From Parabacteroides sp. AD58 (GTDB taxonomy: Bacteria; Bacteroidota; Bacteroidia; Bacteroidales; Tannerellaceae): a DNA stretch of 64,000 nucleotides. The notes beneath the pieces were generated by a model. That model had not been told where the DNA came from, ran no database searches, and worked only from the letters and a program-made list of their open reading frames with translations. The stretch lies in contig NZ_CP146284.1 in NCBI RefSeq assembly GCF_023744375.2, forward strand, positions 806,001-870,000, in the 5' to 3' direction. Made by a program: the position numbers and the translations under genes. How positions within the stretch are numbered: the stretch's first letter is position 1; each line of letters begins with the position of its first letter. This document shows positions 44,667 to 54,234 of the stretch, in pieces.

Positions 44667-46901
44667 TTACCATTTACATCTTACCTGAATACCTTCAGGG
44701 CTATTCTCAAATGTAAGCAACAACGTATGGCTGGATTCATCCCATTCTGAAACAGCATCCTTCAAATCCTCACCCTTCGCATTCCGGATCCGTACTTTAT
44801 CTGGTGCTGCCGGAAGTAAAACCCGCATGACATTCGTCGTCTCTGCCGGGCTCTTGGCTACAAACGAATAAGAACTTTTCTTTACTTTCTCATCATACAC
44901 ACGAGCAGCCCCACAAAGAACCTGAGGTTGTTCCGGATTCTTTACCTGATCAAGATTGATGACAAAGGCCTGTTCTCCCGGATTCACCGTCTTCTGACTC
45001 AAGACAGGCAACTTCGGATCAAACAAATCAATCAGTCTCCCTTTCAACTGATAAGGCGTCGTACTTACGCTCTCATCCATAACGGAAACCAGTTCATACA
45101 TGCCTCGTTGCAGATAAAAGTTATTCTTAAATTCCAAACTGCCGGCCTTACCCTTGTCTTCGTACATACGCTTGACAATTTCAACAAACACCTTGTCGCC
45201 ATCCTCTTGCATAACAAACTGCTTCGGCTCTTTTCGGATAATATAGACCGTGCCTTTGCCGCAGGCATATTCGCCTTCGCTAGCGTTCGGTTTAATACCC
45301 ATCAATTGGAAAAGATGTTCTGACGGCGCCTGGAAATGATTTTCTCCTTGGTTCCACCATTCCTGTACCTGCTGGAAAGGATCTCGATCTGTACCACTAT
45401 AAACTAATACGCCACCCTTTTTCACCCAATCAGCTATATACTGATGTGCTTTTTCATCAAGAGGCTTCATGTTTGAGTAACTCATCAACAGAACTTTCGT
45501 GTCTTTCCAGTTTTCCGGATACGAGACATTTTCAAGATGCATCAGATGTACGGGAACGCCTCTTTTCAAAAGAGGCAACACTTGTCCGTAGAAATCAGAG
45601 AGCTGCGGATCATCGTAACCATCCAGCGGTTCGGGTGTACGTTGAAACATCAGGGAATTTGCCATCATAACACTTATTCCTCTTGAACCCGTAACATCAT
45701 GATTAGAAAGCGGTATCTGATTAAGCGCATTAATCATCACCTGCATCTGCGTAGAATAGAACCGCGGTATACGAATCTTCTCATTGCTGTCAGCACTTTT
45801 CTTATACAACCCTTCATAAATTCGTTCCGGCCACGGCATTACTTCGTAATTGTCATTATCAGGATAAAGCAACTTTGCCGTGAATGTTGCTTCATAATTT
45901 CGTTTGTAGTCGGCCCAATCACGCGGACGGTCTTCTATTGGATCTGTCAAGAAAAACACCTTTCGTCCTGTTGGTGCTGTCATTGATTCCATACATCCAT
46001 ATTCCAGAAAAGCATTTTCAAAGACACGCTCCTTCTTCACTCCGTTATAGTAATTCGGTTCACGGGAAGTTCCTGTCCAAACCTGGGCGATATAACCATC
46101 CACGCAAGGCAGGGAAGCCAAACTCGCTTCTGGACTTACAATCTGCCACTGCGCATAATTTACAAGCGAATGTGTAGGAACATAACAGCGGACATCCATT
46201 CCCTTAGACCGACCATATTCTTTGGCATACGTAAAACATTCATTTAAAGCTCTGTAATATAAATGATATTTCAGTTTATTAGACAAATATGTATTTTCGG
46301 CTGATTCATGTTGTGGACGCCAGTCGAAACCATAAAATTCTTTCCACTCGCGCTTGAACGCCTCGCTATATCCGGCCCGAGCCCAGAACTCCGGTTCTTC
46401 CAGATAAATCGCATCAATGCCGGCATCAATAACCCGCTTGATATGCTTTTCTTTCATGTACTTGATAAAGTTCTCGCTCGGAACAATGTAAGGAACCATA
46501 TGGCCGTGCCATATCGTATCTCCATGACGGTCTACTTGTCCTTCATCCAGATGAGGTTTGCCATCCCATTTTCCTGTAAAGTAATCTTCATAACTGCCCC
46601 AGGCTATGCCCGTCATGAAATGCGTAATATATCCTTTATCACGCCACGACTGCACACGGTTTTCAAAAGAGAGCGTATCTTTTTCCTTATCGGAAGGATT
46701 GCCTCCCACACCATACACAATGGCAACATCAGCCCGATTATCCATTGTCGCTCTCCATGGCTGACTGGTCTGGAAAGCTGTTTTCTCTCGCTTAATCGTC
46801 TGGTCATCATTTTTATCAGCAGAAGTTTGGCATCCGCTGATAACTGTTGCCAACAAAACACAACAAGTTACTACTTTTTTCACGTCTGCTTTCATCATCA
46901 T
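44667..46901 (-). CDS. Large lipoprotein with glycosidase-like barrel, family not recognised
   Basis: The 744-residue lipoprotein (VISGCQ, Cys about 24) starts with three consecutive ATG codons, so the exact start is open. It has an N-terminal region (about 55-400) that reads like a (beta/alpha)8 barrel: GIDAIYLEEPEFWARAGY carries a likely acid residue at the end of a strand, and HSLVNYAQWQIVSPEA and VDGYIAQVWTGTS follow. A middle region (about 430-560, VLLMSYSNMKPLDEKAHQYI and GGVLVYSGTDRDPF) looks like the amidotransferase-like trimerisation domain of beta-galactosidase-type families. A C-terminal beta-sandwich follows (about 600-744). A glycoside hydrolase on the cell surface is the best guess. 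It is monocistronic and next to GH76. Confidence 0.78.
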   Translation of the reverse strand: MMMKADVKKVVTCCVLLATVISGCQTSADKNDDQTIKREKTAFQTSQPWRATMDNRADVAIVYGVGGNPSDKEKDTLSFENRVQSWRDKGYITHFMTGIAWGSYEDYFTGKWDGKPHLDEGQVDRHGDTIWHGHMVPYIVPSENFIKYMKEKHIKRVIDAGIDAIYLEEPEFWARAGYSEAFKREWKEFYGFDWRPQHESAENTYLSNKLKYHLYYRALNECFTYAKEYGRSKGMDVRCYVPTHSLVNYAQWQIVSPEASLASLPCVDGYIAQVWTGTSREPNYYNGVKKERVFENAFLEYGCMESMTAPTGRKVFFLTDPIEDRPRDWADYKRNYEATFTAKLLYPDNDNYEVMPWPERIYEGLYKKSADSNEKIRIPRFYSTQMQVMINALNQIPLSNHDVTGSRGISVMMANSLMFQRTPEPLDGYDDPQLSDFYGQVLPLLKRGVPVHLMHLENVSYPENWKDTKVLLMSYSNMKPLDEKAHQYIADWVKKGGVLVYSGTDRDPFQQVQEWWNQGENHFQAPSEHLFQLMGIKPNASEGEYACGKGTVYIIRKEPKQFVMQEDGDKVFVEIVKRMYEDKGKAGSLEFKNNFYLQRGMYELVSVMDESVSTTPYQLKGRLIDLFDPKLPVLSQKTVNPGEQAFVINLDQVKNPEQPQVLCGAARVYDEKVKKSSYSFVAKSPAETTNVMRVLLPAAPDKVRIRNAKGEDLKDAVSEWDESSHTLLLTFENSPEGIQVRCKW

Positions 46902-46911
46902 TCAAATTTTA

Positions 46912-46945
46912 GACAGCCGGTTATTCTCGGATAAAAAAGGCTGTC
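46912..46945 (-). terminator. Terminator of the HU-LysM gene
   Basis: A 7-bp stem (GACAGCC / GGCTGTC) followed on the minus strand by TAAAATTT. Confidence 0.5.
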
Positions 46946-46993
46946 GAAGTCTATATAATTAAGGTTCAAACCGATTATCACTATGGCACCCAG

Positions 46994-48163
46994 CTATCTG
47001 CTATACTTACTCAATATCTGGGATTGTAAGGCAGCAGCTTTGTCAATTGAACTTCGATCGGTCGAATCAATTCCATACAATCCAGGATCAGGAATCCGCA
47101 ATTCTGTTCCAATAGGAATGTTGTTCGGATCCTCGATAATATCTTTATTAAAGTCATAAATATAAACCCAGAAAAATTTATGCCCGAAATATTGTTTAGC
47201 AAACGAAGCTAAGCGGTCTCCAGCCTTGATCGTCACTAAAGCTAAGACATCAGACTTCGTTGTATCTTCGTCGTGGGCAACAGTTGGAACTGGGGCAACA
47301 ATAGTATCGGTCGCAGAGATTGTTGAATCAACCATTTCAACCTGCCCTAAATCGGCAGAAACAGCAGAATCAGTTCGAACAACCGAATCGGCAACCTCTG
47401 CCTGAAGCTTTTGTGGAGTATAATTAAATGTAGGTCGACCGCTCAAACAGACAATATAAATTATTCCCAAAACGAGAATGACCAATAAACAAGCAAGCGG
47501 GAATAGCAGCTTGCTTGTTTTGAAATGTTTCTTTTCAACTTTTGAAACAGACACAATTGTAGGCTTCTCAGGAACTATCTGTTCCTCATCAGAATCAGAT
47601 TTGTTTCCATTCCCGACGGCCTGCTCTGGTTCAGGGCTGACTAAATCTGCTTGATTTTCAATTACTGGTGCTGCGGAAACAGCCACAGGCTCTTCTTCTT
47701 TTCCGGACACATCCACTTCTTTTGTTTCTTCTGGAGTGTTAGCAGGAACTATGTCCGGCAGTATTTCTTCCGAAGATTCGTCCGAAGTTTCTTCTGTTGC
47801 ATTCAATTCCGATGAAACATCCACATCCGAGAAATTAACATTCTCATTTAATTCAACCGTATCAAAGAGTGAAAAAGGCTTGTTCACCAGCTCTTTCAAT
47901 TCTTTATCTGGAGTGAATGTGAATTTAAAATGCGAAGGGATGACAAACCGCTCTCCTGAATTGACCGACACACTGGCACGTTCCTCAACCCGGATAATCT
48001 TAAAGGTACCCAGTCCTTTCACTTTCACCAGTTTGTCGTTATACACACCATCACTGACAACAGCTATAAACTCCTGTAAAAAGCGAAAAGCTTCTTCTTC
48101 GCTTTTACCTGTCTGAGCAGACAAAATCGAAGCCAAATCCTGTATGGAAAGTCGATTATTCAT
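46994..48163 (-). CDS. HU-like DNA-binding protein with membrane segment and LysM domain
   Basis: The 389 residues fall into an N-terminal HU/IHF-like domain (about 1-95: NNRLSIQDLASILSAQTG, then VKGLGTFKII and a beta-arm-like RFVIPSHFKFTFTPDKEL), a long acidic low-complexity region (about 105-205), one membrane helix (about 216-238, LLFPLACLLVILVLGIIYIV), an Asp/Thr-rich periplasmic linker and a C-terminal LysM-like domain (about 305-360, VTIKAGDRLASFAKQYFG ... NKDIIEDPNNIPIGTELRIPD). The order predicts DNA binding in the cytoplasm and peptidoglycan contact outside. It overlaps the HU gene by 8 bases, so the two are translated together. Confidence 0.88.
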   Translation of the reverse strand: MNNRLSIQDLASILSAQTGKSEEEAFRFLQEFIAVVSDGVYNDKLVKVKGLGTFKIIRVEERASVSVNSGERFVIPSHFKFTFTPDKELKELVNKPFSLFDTVELNENVNFSDVDVSSELNATEETSDESSEEILPDIVPANTPEETKEVDVSGKEEEPVAVSAAPVIENQADLVSPEPEQAVGNGNKSDSDEEQIVPEKPTIVSVSKVEKKHFKTSKLLFPLACLLVILVLGIIYIVCLSGRPTFNYTPQKLQAEVADSVVRTDSAVSADLGQVEMVDSTISATDTIVAPVPTVAHDEDTTKSDVLALVTIKAGDRLASFAKQYFGHKFFWVYIYDFNKDIIEDPNNIPIGTELRIPDPGLYGIDSTDRSSIDKAAALQSQILSKYSR

Positions 48164-48485
48164 TATTTTCCATTTCCTTTAAGCGTCCTTTCATTACAGA
48201 GGCCGGTTTAAAGACCGGCACCAGTTTCGGAGGAACCAAATAACGCTTGCCATTTGTTGGATTGACTGATATACGTTCCATTTTCTTCCGTACCTCAAAC
48301 TGTCCGAAAGAAGACAGATTAACAGAATCGCCTTCCATCAGCTTTGTTCCGATAGCAGAACCAAGCGCAGAAAGCATTTCTGTTACTTCTTTCGAAGTCC
48401 AGCCCATGCGTTCAGCCAATTCTGCTATTACTTCTTTACTTTTCATGGAAGGTAAACTTTGTATATCAGTTGCTATATTAGTCAT
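48156..48485 (-). CDS. HU-family DNA-binding protein
   Basis: The 109-residue small basic protein has a helical N-terminal half (MKSKEVIAELAERMGWTSKEVTE) and the HU beta-arm region (GDSVNLSSFGQFEVRKKMERISVNPTNGKRY, PPKLVPVFKP). The start at 48485 (MTNIATD) is preferred because AAAGAA precedes it; MSICLF at 48515 directly abuts the rimO stop, and MKSKEV is a third choice. HU-type proteins bend and compact DNA. It is translated together with the membrane-anchored HU-LysM protein, which may be its partner. Confidence 0.85.
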   Translation of the reverse strand: MTNIATDIQSLPSMKSKEVIAELAERMGWTSKEVTEMLSALGSAIGTKLMEGDSVNLSSFGQFEVRKKMERISVNPTNGKRYLVPPKLVPVFKPASVMKGRLKEMENNE

Positions 48486-48515
48486 TTCTTTGATATTAAA
48501 CAAACAAATCGACAT

Positions 48516-49817
48516 TTATTTTAATAAAGCTTTACCATATAGCTCAAAGGCCTGGGCATCTTCAATCTGGACCTGATAAAATTCGCCCGGTGTTAAAACC
48601 TGGTCTTTGCGGATTAACACTTCCGGATCAACTTCCGGAGAATCATATTCCGTGCGCCCTACAAAGAAGTCCTCTTCTTCCCGGTCAAGCATGACTTTAA
48701 AAACCTTGTCTATTTTGGAGCGATTCACATCCAACGATATGCGTTCCTGAATGCGCATCAGCGTATCTAAGCGTTCCTGTTTCACTTCCTGTGGAATATC
48801 GTCTGTGTAATGTTTATAAGCATACGTTCCTTCTTCATGGCTGTACGCAAAGGCGCCCATCCGTTCGAAACGTGCTTTCCGGACAAACTCCAGCAACTCT
48901 TCAAAGTCGGCATCGGTTTCTCCCGGATGTCCAACCATCAAGGTTGTCCGCAGATGGATGCCGGGCACTTCACTGCGCATCCGTTCTATCAGCTCGTAGG
49001 TCTCAGCCTTTGTGATGTTCCGTCGCATCAGCTTCAGCATATTGTCGCTGATATGCTGCAAGGCAATATCCATATATTTGCATACATTCTCCCGTTCACG
49101 CATCACGCGCAACAGATCCAAAGGAAAATGAGTCGGATATCCATAGTGCAGACGAATCCATTCCACTCCGGGAACATCCGAGATGCGCTCAACTAATTCA
49201 GGCAGCGCCATCCGTTTGTATAAATCGACACCATAGAATGTCAAATCCTGTGCAATCAGCTGGAATTCTTTCACGCCACGACCAACCAGCAGCTTTACCT
49301 CATTTACCAGATCTTCCATCGGACGAGACTGGTAGGCTCCTGTAATAATAGGTATCGAACAATAAGAGCAAGTACGGTTACAGCCTTCCCCAATCTTCAG
49401 ATAGGCATAATGCTTCGGCGTCGTCAAGATCCGGTCGTACGCCAGTTCCTGATGATAAGCCTTTCCCAGGTCAGAGATCAGTTCCTTCCAGTTAAACTTC
49501 CCATAGAAATGGTCTACTTCAGGCAATTCTTTTTCCAGGTCGTGCAGGAAACGTTCGGATAGACAACCCATGACAAACAATTTGCCGATTTTACCCTGTT
49601 TCTTGGCCTGTCCCAGCTCCAAAATCATTTCGATGGATTCTTCCTGAGCGTCACCGATAAATCCACAGGTATTTACAACTACGATCTCGCCGTTAATCTT
49701 ATGCGGATCATGTTCTACTTTATAGCCATTTACAGCAAACTGGCGCATCAGTTGTTCCGAATCAACCAAATTCTTCGAACAGCCCAACGTAATGATATCA
49801 ACTTTATTCTTTCTCAT
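48516..49817 (-). CDS. rimO: Ribosomal protein S12 methylthiotransferase
   Basis: This 433-residue radical-SAM enzyme adds a methylthio group to the beta-carbon of an aspartate in S12. The N-terminal UPF0004 domain has DIITLGCSKNLVDSEQL and cysteines for the second iron-sulfur cluster (TCGFIGDA, MGCLSER), the radical-SAM site is CNRTCSYCSIP (about 150), and a TRAM domain follows (about 370-433). Motif order and length fit RimO rather than MiaB. It lies in the run ftsY-rimO-HU-HU/LysM on the minus strand. Confidence 0.95.
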   Translation of the reverse strand: MRKNKVDIITLGCSKNLVDSEQLMRQFAVNGYKVEHDPHKINGEIVVVNTCGFIGDAQEESIEMILELGQAKKQGKIGKLFVMGCLSERFLHDLEKELPEVDHFYGKFNWKELISDLGKAYHQELAYDRILTTPKHYAYLKIGEGCNRTCSYCSIPIITGAYQSRPMEDLVNEVKLLVGRGVKEFQLIAQDLTFYGVDLYKRMALPELVERISDVPGVEWIRLHYGYPTHFPLDLLRVMRERENVCKYMDIALQHISDNMLKLMRRNITKAETYELIERMRSEVPGIHLRTTLMVGHPGETDADFEELLEFVRKARFERMGAFAYSHEEGTYAYKHYTDDIPQEVKQERLDTLMRIQERISLDVNRSKIDKVFKVMLDREEEDFFVGRTEYDSPEVDPEVLIRKDQVLTPGEFYQVQIEDAQAFELYGKALLK

Positions 49818-49848
49818 ATCTGACTCTTTTACCTATCTAACAAATTTA

Positions 49849-49878
49849 CACCCGGATGGTTCGAAACACACCCGGGTG
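49849..49878 (-). terminator. Possible terminator after ftsY
   Basis: A 7-bp stem (CACCCGG / CCGGGTG) followed on the minus strand by TAAATTT, between ftsY and rimO. Confidence 0.45.
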
Positions 49879-49925
49879 CTTTTATCTCCTTACCCTGCTT
49901 TCCGCAAATATGGCACAAAGAAATT

Positions 49926-50879
49926 TTATTCTCCAAACAAAGAATTCACAAATTCGCGCTTACGGAACACTTGCAGGTCTTCTATTCCTTCTCCCAGACC
50001 TATATATTTTACCGGAATCTTAAACTGGTCAGAGATACCAATAACGACACCTCCTTTTGCTGTTCCATCCAATTTGGTAACAGCCAGCGCATTTACTTCT
50101 GTAGCCGCTGTAAATTGTTTGGCCTGCTCGAAAGCGTTTTGCCCCGTCGAGCCATCCAGTACAAGTAAAATTTCATGAGGTGCATCCGGGATCACCTTCT
50201 TCATCACATTCTTGATCTTCGTCAGCTCATTCATCAAATTGATTTTATTATGCAAACGGCCTGCTGTGTCAATAATCACAACATCTGCATCGTTAGCTTT
50301 GGCCGAGCTTAAAGCATCAAAAGCAACTGAAGCCGGATCAGAACCCATCTTTTGTTTTACAATCGGAACTCCAACACGTTCACTCCAGATCACCAGCTGT
50401 TCAACCGCTGCAGCACGGAAAGTATCAGCTGCCCCTAAATATACTTTTTTCCCGGCTTTCTTAAACTGATAAGCCAATTTTCCAATTGTAGTTGTTTTTC
50501 CAACACCATTTACGCCAACAACCATAATCACATACGGTTTCTTGTCTTCCGGCAATGTAAAACCGTCTCCGTCTTCTGTCTTGTTTTCTGTCAGCAGATT
50601 TGCTATTTCATCACGAAGAATACCCGTCAATTCAGAAGTTGTCACATATTTATCCCGTTCCACACGCTTTTCGATGCGGTCAATGATTTTCAGCGTTGTT
50701 TCCACACCCACATCCGAAGTAATCAGCACCTCTTCCAAATTGTCCAATACCGCATCATCTACTTTGCTTTTACCCGCAATAGCTCTGGTGATTTTGGTAA
50801 AAACATTTTCTTTTGTTTTGGAAAGGCCTTTGTCGAGCGTTTCTTTTTTCTCTTTGCTGAAAAAACTAAATATACCCAT
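49926..50879 (-). CDS. ftsY: Signal recognition particle receptor FtsY
   Basis: The 317-residue SRP receptor GTPase has an N domain (about 1-100) and a G domain with GVNGVGKTTTIGKLA (P-loop, about 120), DTFRAAA, DTAGR and TKLDGTAKGG. The short N-terminal A domain and basic start (MGIFSFFSKEKKE) suit membrane binding. It guides ribosomes with nascent membrane proteins to SecYEG. It precedes rimO, an order common in Bacteroidetes. The uvrD-type helicase ends 61 bases upstream of its start. Confidence 0.96.
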   Translation of the reverse strand: MGIFSFFSKEKKETLDKGLSKTKENVFTKITRAIAGKSKVDDAVLDNLEEVLITSDVGVETTLKIIDRIEKRVERDKYVTTSELTGILRDEIANLLTENKTEDGDGFTLPEDKKPYVIMVVGVNGVGKTTTIGKLAYQFKKAGKKVYLGAADTFRAAAVEQLVIWSERVGVPIVKQKMGSDPASVAFDALSSAKANDADVVIIDTAGRLHNKINLMNELTKIKNVMKKVIPDAPHEILLVLDGSTGQNAFEQAKQFTAATEVNALAVTKLDGTAKGGVVIGISDQFKIPVKYIGLGEGIEDLQVFRKREFVNSLFGE

Positions 50880-50940
50880 ATTCTAACCTATTAATTATTT
50901 CCCCTTTGTTTATGGTGTAAAATTACAAAAATTGTTATAA

Positions 50941-53235
50941 TTACATCTTTTCCAATCGTGCAAATTTCAGAAAAAGTTGTTTTTGCCCCGAATTATCAAA
51001 TTCGATAAGAGCCTTACGGTTATTTCCGTCTCCGTCGAAGGATAGGATCACTCCTTCGCCAAAACGGGCATGACGGACTCGCATGCCAACCTGAAAATCT
51101 GAGAAGTCTTGTTCCGCTGCCGATGAAACCCGCGTTTCTGTCATACGAGTCAGCTTGCGCGGACCAACCGACGGTGTTTCCCGCATCTTTGCCTGTTGCA
51201 ATGGTGAGGTAAAAGCGGGCCGGCTTTCCGTCTTCCTTTCAGAGACAAAAGAATCAGTCTCCGGTCTTCTGTAACTGTCTTCTGTCTCCAGATATTTCAT
51301 ATCGATATCCCGCAGGAAACGGCTCGGAATACACATCGTTGTCTGTCCGTTTTTAAAGCGGCTGCGGGCAAACGATAATATACAATGATGTTCTGCCCTC
51401 GTAATCGCCACATAGAACAGACGCCGTTCTTCTTCGATCGCCCGCGGATTGTCTTTCGACATGGCCGACGGGAACAGCTCTTCTTCCAGACCGACCACGA
51501 AAACGGCACCGAACTCCAGTCCTTTGGCGGCATGCACCGTCATAAGTGTCACCTTGTCGGTGTTCTCGTCTCCTTCCTGATCCTGGTCTGTCAGCAACGA
51601 TACTTCTGCCAGGAAGTCGCCTAACGAAACTTGAGTATTTCCTTCTTCCTGACGGATCTGGCAAAACTCGGCAATACCTTTCAGCAATTCCTGCAGATTC
51701 TCGAATTTACCGATACCTTCCGTCGAATGATCCTGCGCCAACAGGGCTACGATACCACTTTCCTTGACAATGGCAGTAGCAATCTCATCAGCCGGCAGTT
51801 CCTGATTGCGTTCCCTGAACGAATCAATCAGTTCCCTGAAAGCGACCAGCTTCTTGGCTGTTCCCGCATTGACAGGTACGGCATAATCAGACAAGGATTG
51901 CAGGACTGCCCACAGACTCACTCCATAAGTCGTTGCAGCCGAGACCAGTTTGGATACGGTGGTATCTCCTATTCCACGCGTCGGATAATTAATCACCCGC
52001 TTGAAAGCCTCTTCATCGTGCGGGTTAATCACCAGACGGAAATAAGAAATCACATCCTTCACCTCTTTTCGCTGATAAAACGACAAGCCACCGTAAACCC
52101 GGTAAGGAATGTTCCGCTTGCGCATGGCTTCTTCCAGGATACGAGACTGAGCATTGGTACGGTACAGAACGGCCATATCGGCATAAGGCATCTGGCGCCT
52201 CATTTCCTGCACGCGGGCAGCCACGGCATAGGCTTCTTCGTAGTCGGAATACGAAGAAAGAACCTGCAGCTTGCTTCCCTCTTCCTTCTCTGAATAGACT
52301 TGTTTCGGTATCTGGGCGGTGTTCTTCCGGATCAGGCTGTTGGCCGCATTGACGATATTTTGGGTAGAACGGTAGTTCCGCTCCAGCTTGAAGATCTGGC
52401 AACCCGGATAGAGTTGCTTGAACTGAAGGATATTGTCGATATTGGCTCCACGGAACGAATAGATACTTTGTGCGTCGTCGCCCACCACACACAGGTTACC
52501 TCGCCCTTCGCACAGGCGTTTTACGATCAGATGCTGGGCAAAATTGGTATCCTGATACTCGTCCACCAGTACATACTGGAAATAATCACGATATTTTTCC
52601 AGCACGTCCGGATGATCCCTGAACAGCAGGTTCGTCTGCAACAGCAGGTCATCGAAATCCATCGCACCAGCCTGCAGGCAACGGTTCTGATAGCGGGCAT
52701 AAATATCCCGTACCAGAGGGATCTTGTTTCTCAGGTCATCTTCTATCAGCTGCTTATTCTGTTCATAAGCCTTATATGTGATCAGCGCATTCTTGGCATT
52801 CGAGATCCGACTCTGTATCATACCCGGACGATACACCTTGTCATCCAGCTGCATTTCCTTGATGATCGACTTGATCAGGTTCTTCGAATCGGTCGCATCA
52901 TAGATTGTAAAATTGGAGGTGAATCCCAGTCGCTCTGCCTCCCGCCGCAAAATACGGGAAAAGATCGAATGGAAAGTGCCCATCCAAAGCCGGCGGGCAG
53001 TTTCTTCTCCCACAATCCCGGCGATACGTTCTTTCATCTCCCGAGCAGCTTTGTTCGTAAATGTAAGGGCCAAAATACGATGCGGGGCAAAGCCTTGCTT
53101 CAGCAACCAAGCAATCTTATAGGTCAGCACCCGCGTCTTGCCAGAACCAGCTCCGGCAATGACCAAGGCCGGACCATCCAGATAAACCACGGCTTTCCGC
53201 TGACTTTCATTTAATTCTTCCAGATATTTTTCCAC
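50941..53235 (-). CDS. UvrD/PcrA-type superfamily 1 DNA helicase
   Basis: The 764-residue 3'-5' helicase for DNA repair and replication restart has motif I AGAGSGKTRVLTYKIA, the GTFHSIFSRILR stretch, DEYQDTN (Walker B), QSIYSFRGA, LERNYRST, MTVHAAKGLEF and VAITRAE. The C-terminal tail (about 700-764) has a GMRVRHARFGEG motif typical of PcrA/UvrD tails that bind RNA polymerase. The frame can begin at TTG (53253) or at GTG (53235); the latter gives (V/M)EKYLEELNESQ, which aligns with the usual N-terminus, so I chose it. Confidence 0.92.
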   Translation of the reverse strand: MEKYLEELNESQRKAVVYLDGPALVIAGAGSGKTRVLTYKIAWLLKQGFAPHRILALTFTNKAAREMKERIAGIVGEETARRLWMGTFHSIFSRILRREAERLGFTSNFTIYDATDSKNLIKSIIKEMQLDDKVYRPGMIQSRISNAKNALITYKAYEQNKQLIEDDLRNKIPLVRDIYARYQNRCLQAGAMDFDDLLLQTNLLFRDHPDVLEKYRDYFQYVLVDEYQDTNFAQHLIVKRLCEGRGNLCVVGDDAQSIYSFRGANIDNILQFKQLYPGCQIFKLERNYRSTQNIVNAANSLIRKNTAQIPKQVYSEKEEGSKLQVLSSYSDYEEAYAVAARVQEMRRQMPYADMAVLYRTNAQSRILEEAMRKRNIPYRVYGGLSFYQRKEVKDVISYFRLVINPHDEEAFKRVINYPTRGIGDTTVSKLVSAATTYGVSLWAVLQSLSDYAVPVNAGTAKKLVAFRELIDSFRERNQELPADEIATAIVKESGIVALLAQDHSTEGIGKFENLQELLKGIAEFCQIRQEEGNTQVSLGDFLAEVSLLTDQDQEGDENTDKVTLMTVHAAKGLEFGAVFVVGLEEELFPSAMSKDNPRAIEEERRLFYVAITRAEHHCILSFARSRFKNGQTTMCIPSRFLRDIDMKYLETEDSYRRPETDSFVSERKTESRPAFTSPLQQAKMRETPSVGPRKLTRMTETRVSSAAEQDFSDFQVGMRVRHARFGEGVILSFDGDGNNRKALIEFDNSGQKQLFLKFARLEKM

Positions 53236-53424
53236 TATACATCTTTGTTTCAAGTATGCAAATTTACATAAAACTCCCGAATGAGAAATACTGCCATCTA
53301 TTTTTACGCGGATTGGTAGCCCAAGAAGCCTTCAGCCGACTCATCATTTTTTACCCGCCTTTATTGAATTATTGGAAAGAAACCGGTACTTTTACCTTGT
53401 TTTTTTACTTAAAATAGCAACACT

Positions 53425-54234
53425 ATGATTTGTTTCCCCAACGCAAAGATCAACTTAGGCCTCAACATTGTTGAGAAACGGCCGGATGGTTATCATAACA
53501 TCGAAACGGTATTTTATCCGATCCCTATAAAAGACGCTCTCGAAATAGCAGAAGCGCCGTCCACTTCATTTACACAGACCGGTATTCCGATAGATGCTCC
53601 AGCAGAAAAGAATCTGGTCATGAAGGCGCTGCGGGCTATCAAACAAAACTATACAGTGCCCGAGCTGCAAATCGGACTGCTCAAGGCCATTCCTTTCGGA
53701 GCCGGTTTGGGTGGCGGGTCTGCCGACGCAGCTTTCATGCTGAAGCTGGTCAACCAATATGCGCATCTGCAAATCAGCGACGATGAGCTGGAGCGGATCG
53801 CTTCGACCATTGGTGCAGACTGTCCGTTTTTTATCCGCAACCAGCCGGTGTTTGCAACAGGCATCGGTAACGTGTTCCAACCTGTCCGGCTATCACTTGC
53901 AGGATGGCATCTCTGTCTGGTCAAGCCGGATGTGGCAGTCTCTACAGCAGCCGCTTATGCCCAGGTGAAACCTTCTCGTCCGGCCATCTCGCTCTGCGAA
54001 ATTATCAACCGTCCTGTCAGCGAGTGGAAAGACCTGATGATAAATGATTTCGAAGGAAGTGTCTTCCCGGCTTTTCCAGCCATTCAGTCTGTTAAGGAAA
54101 AACTTTATGCGGCAGGTGCAGTCTACGCTTCCATGTCCGGCTCCGGCTCGTCTGTCTTTGGTTTATTCCCATCTGAAACCCATCTGAAATCACTCTTTCC
54201 CGATTGCTTTGTCTGGGAAGGTCTGATGGAATAA
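53425..54234 (+). CDS. ispE: 4-diphosphocytidyl-2-C-methyl-D-erythritol kinase
   Basis: This 269-residue GHMP kinase of the MEP isoprenoid pathway phosphorylates CDP-methylerythritol at position 2. The start has FPNAKINLGLNIVEKRPDGYHNI, the ATP site is PFGAGLGGGSADAAFML (about 92-108), and the third motif is MSGSGSSVFGLF near the C-terminus. It is slightly shorter than the E. coli enzyme (283 residues) but complete. It is a single-gene unit, diverging from the helicase gene. Confidence 0.95.
   Translation: MICFPNAKINLGLNIVEKRPDGYHNIETVFYPIPIKDALEIAEAPSTSFTQTGIPIDAPAEKNLVMKALRAIKQNYTVPELQIGLLKAIPFGAGLGGGSADAAFMLKLVNQYAHLQISDDELERIASTIGADCPFFIRNQPVFATGIGNVFQPVRLSLAGWHLCLVKPDVAVSTAAAYAQVKPSRPAISLCEIINRPVSEWKDLMINDFEGSVFPAFPAIQSVKEKLYAAGAVYASMSGSGSSVFGLFPSETHLKSLFPDCFVWEGLME

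Noticed and set aside
35528..46901. Polysaccharide-utilisation locus
   Set aside because: GH92, GH92 and GH76 are present, but there is no SusC/SusD pair or sensor, the genes have separate promoters and strands, and mdh and HAD genes interrupt them.
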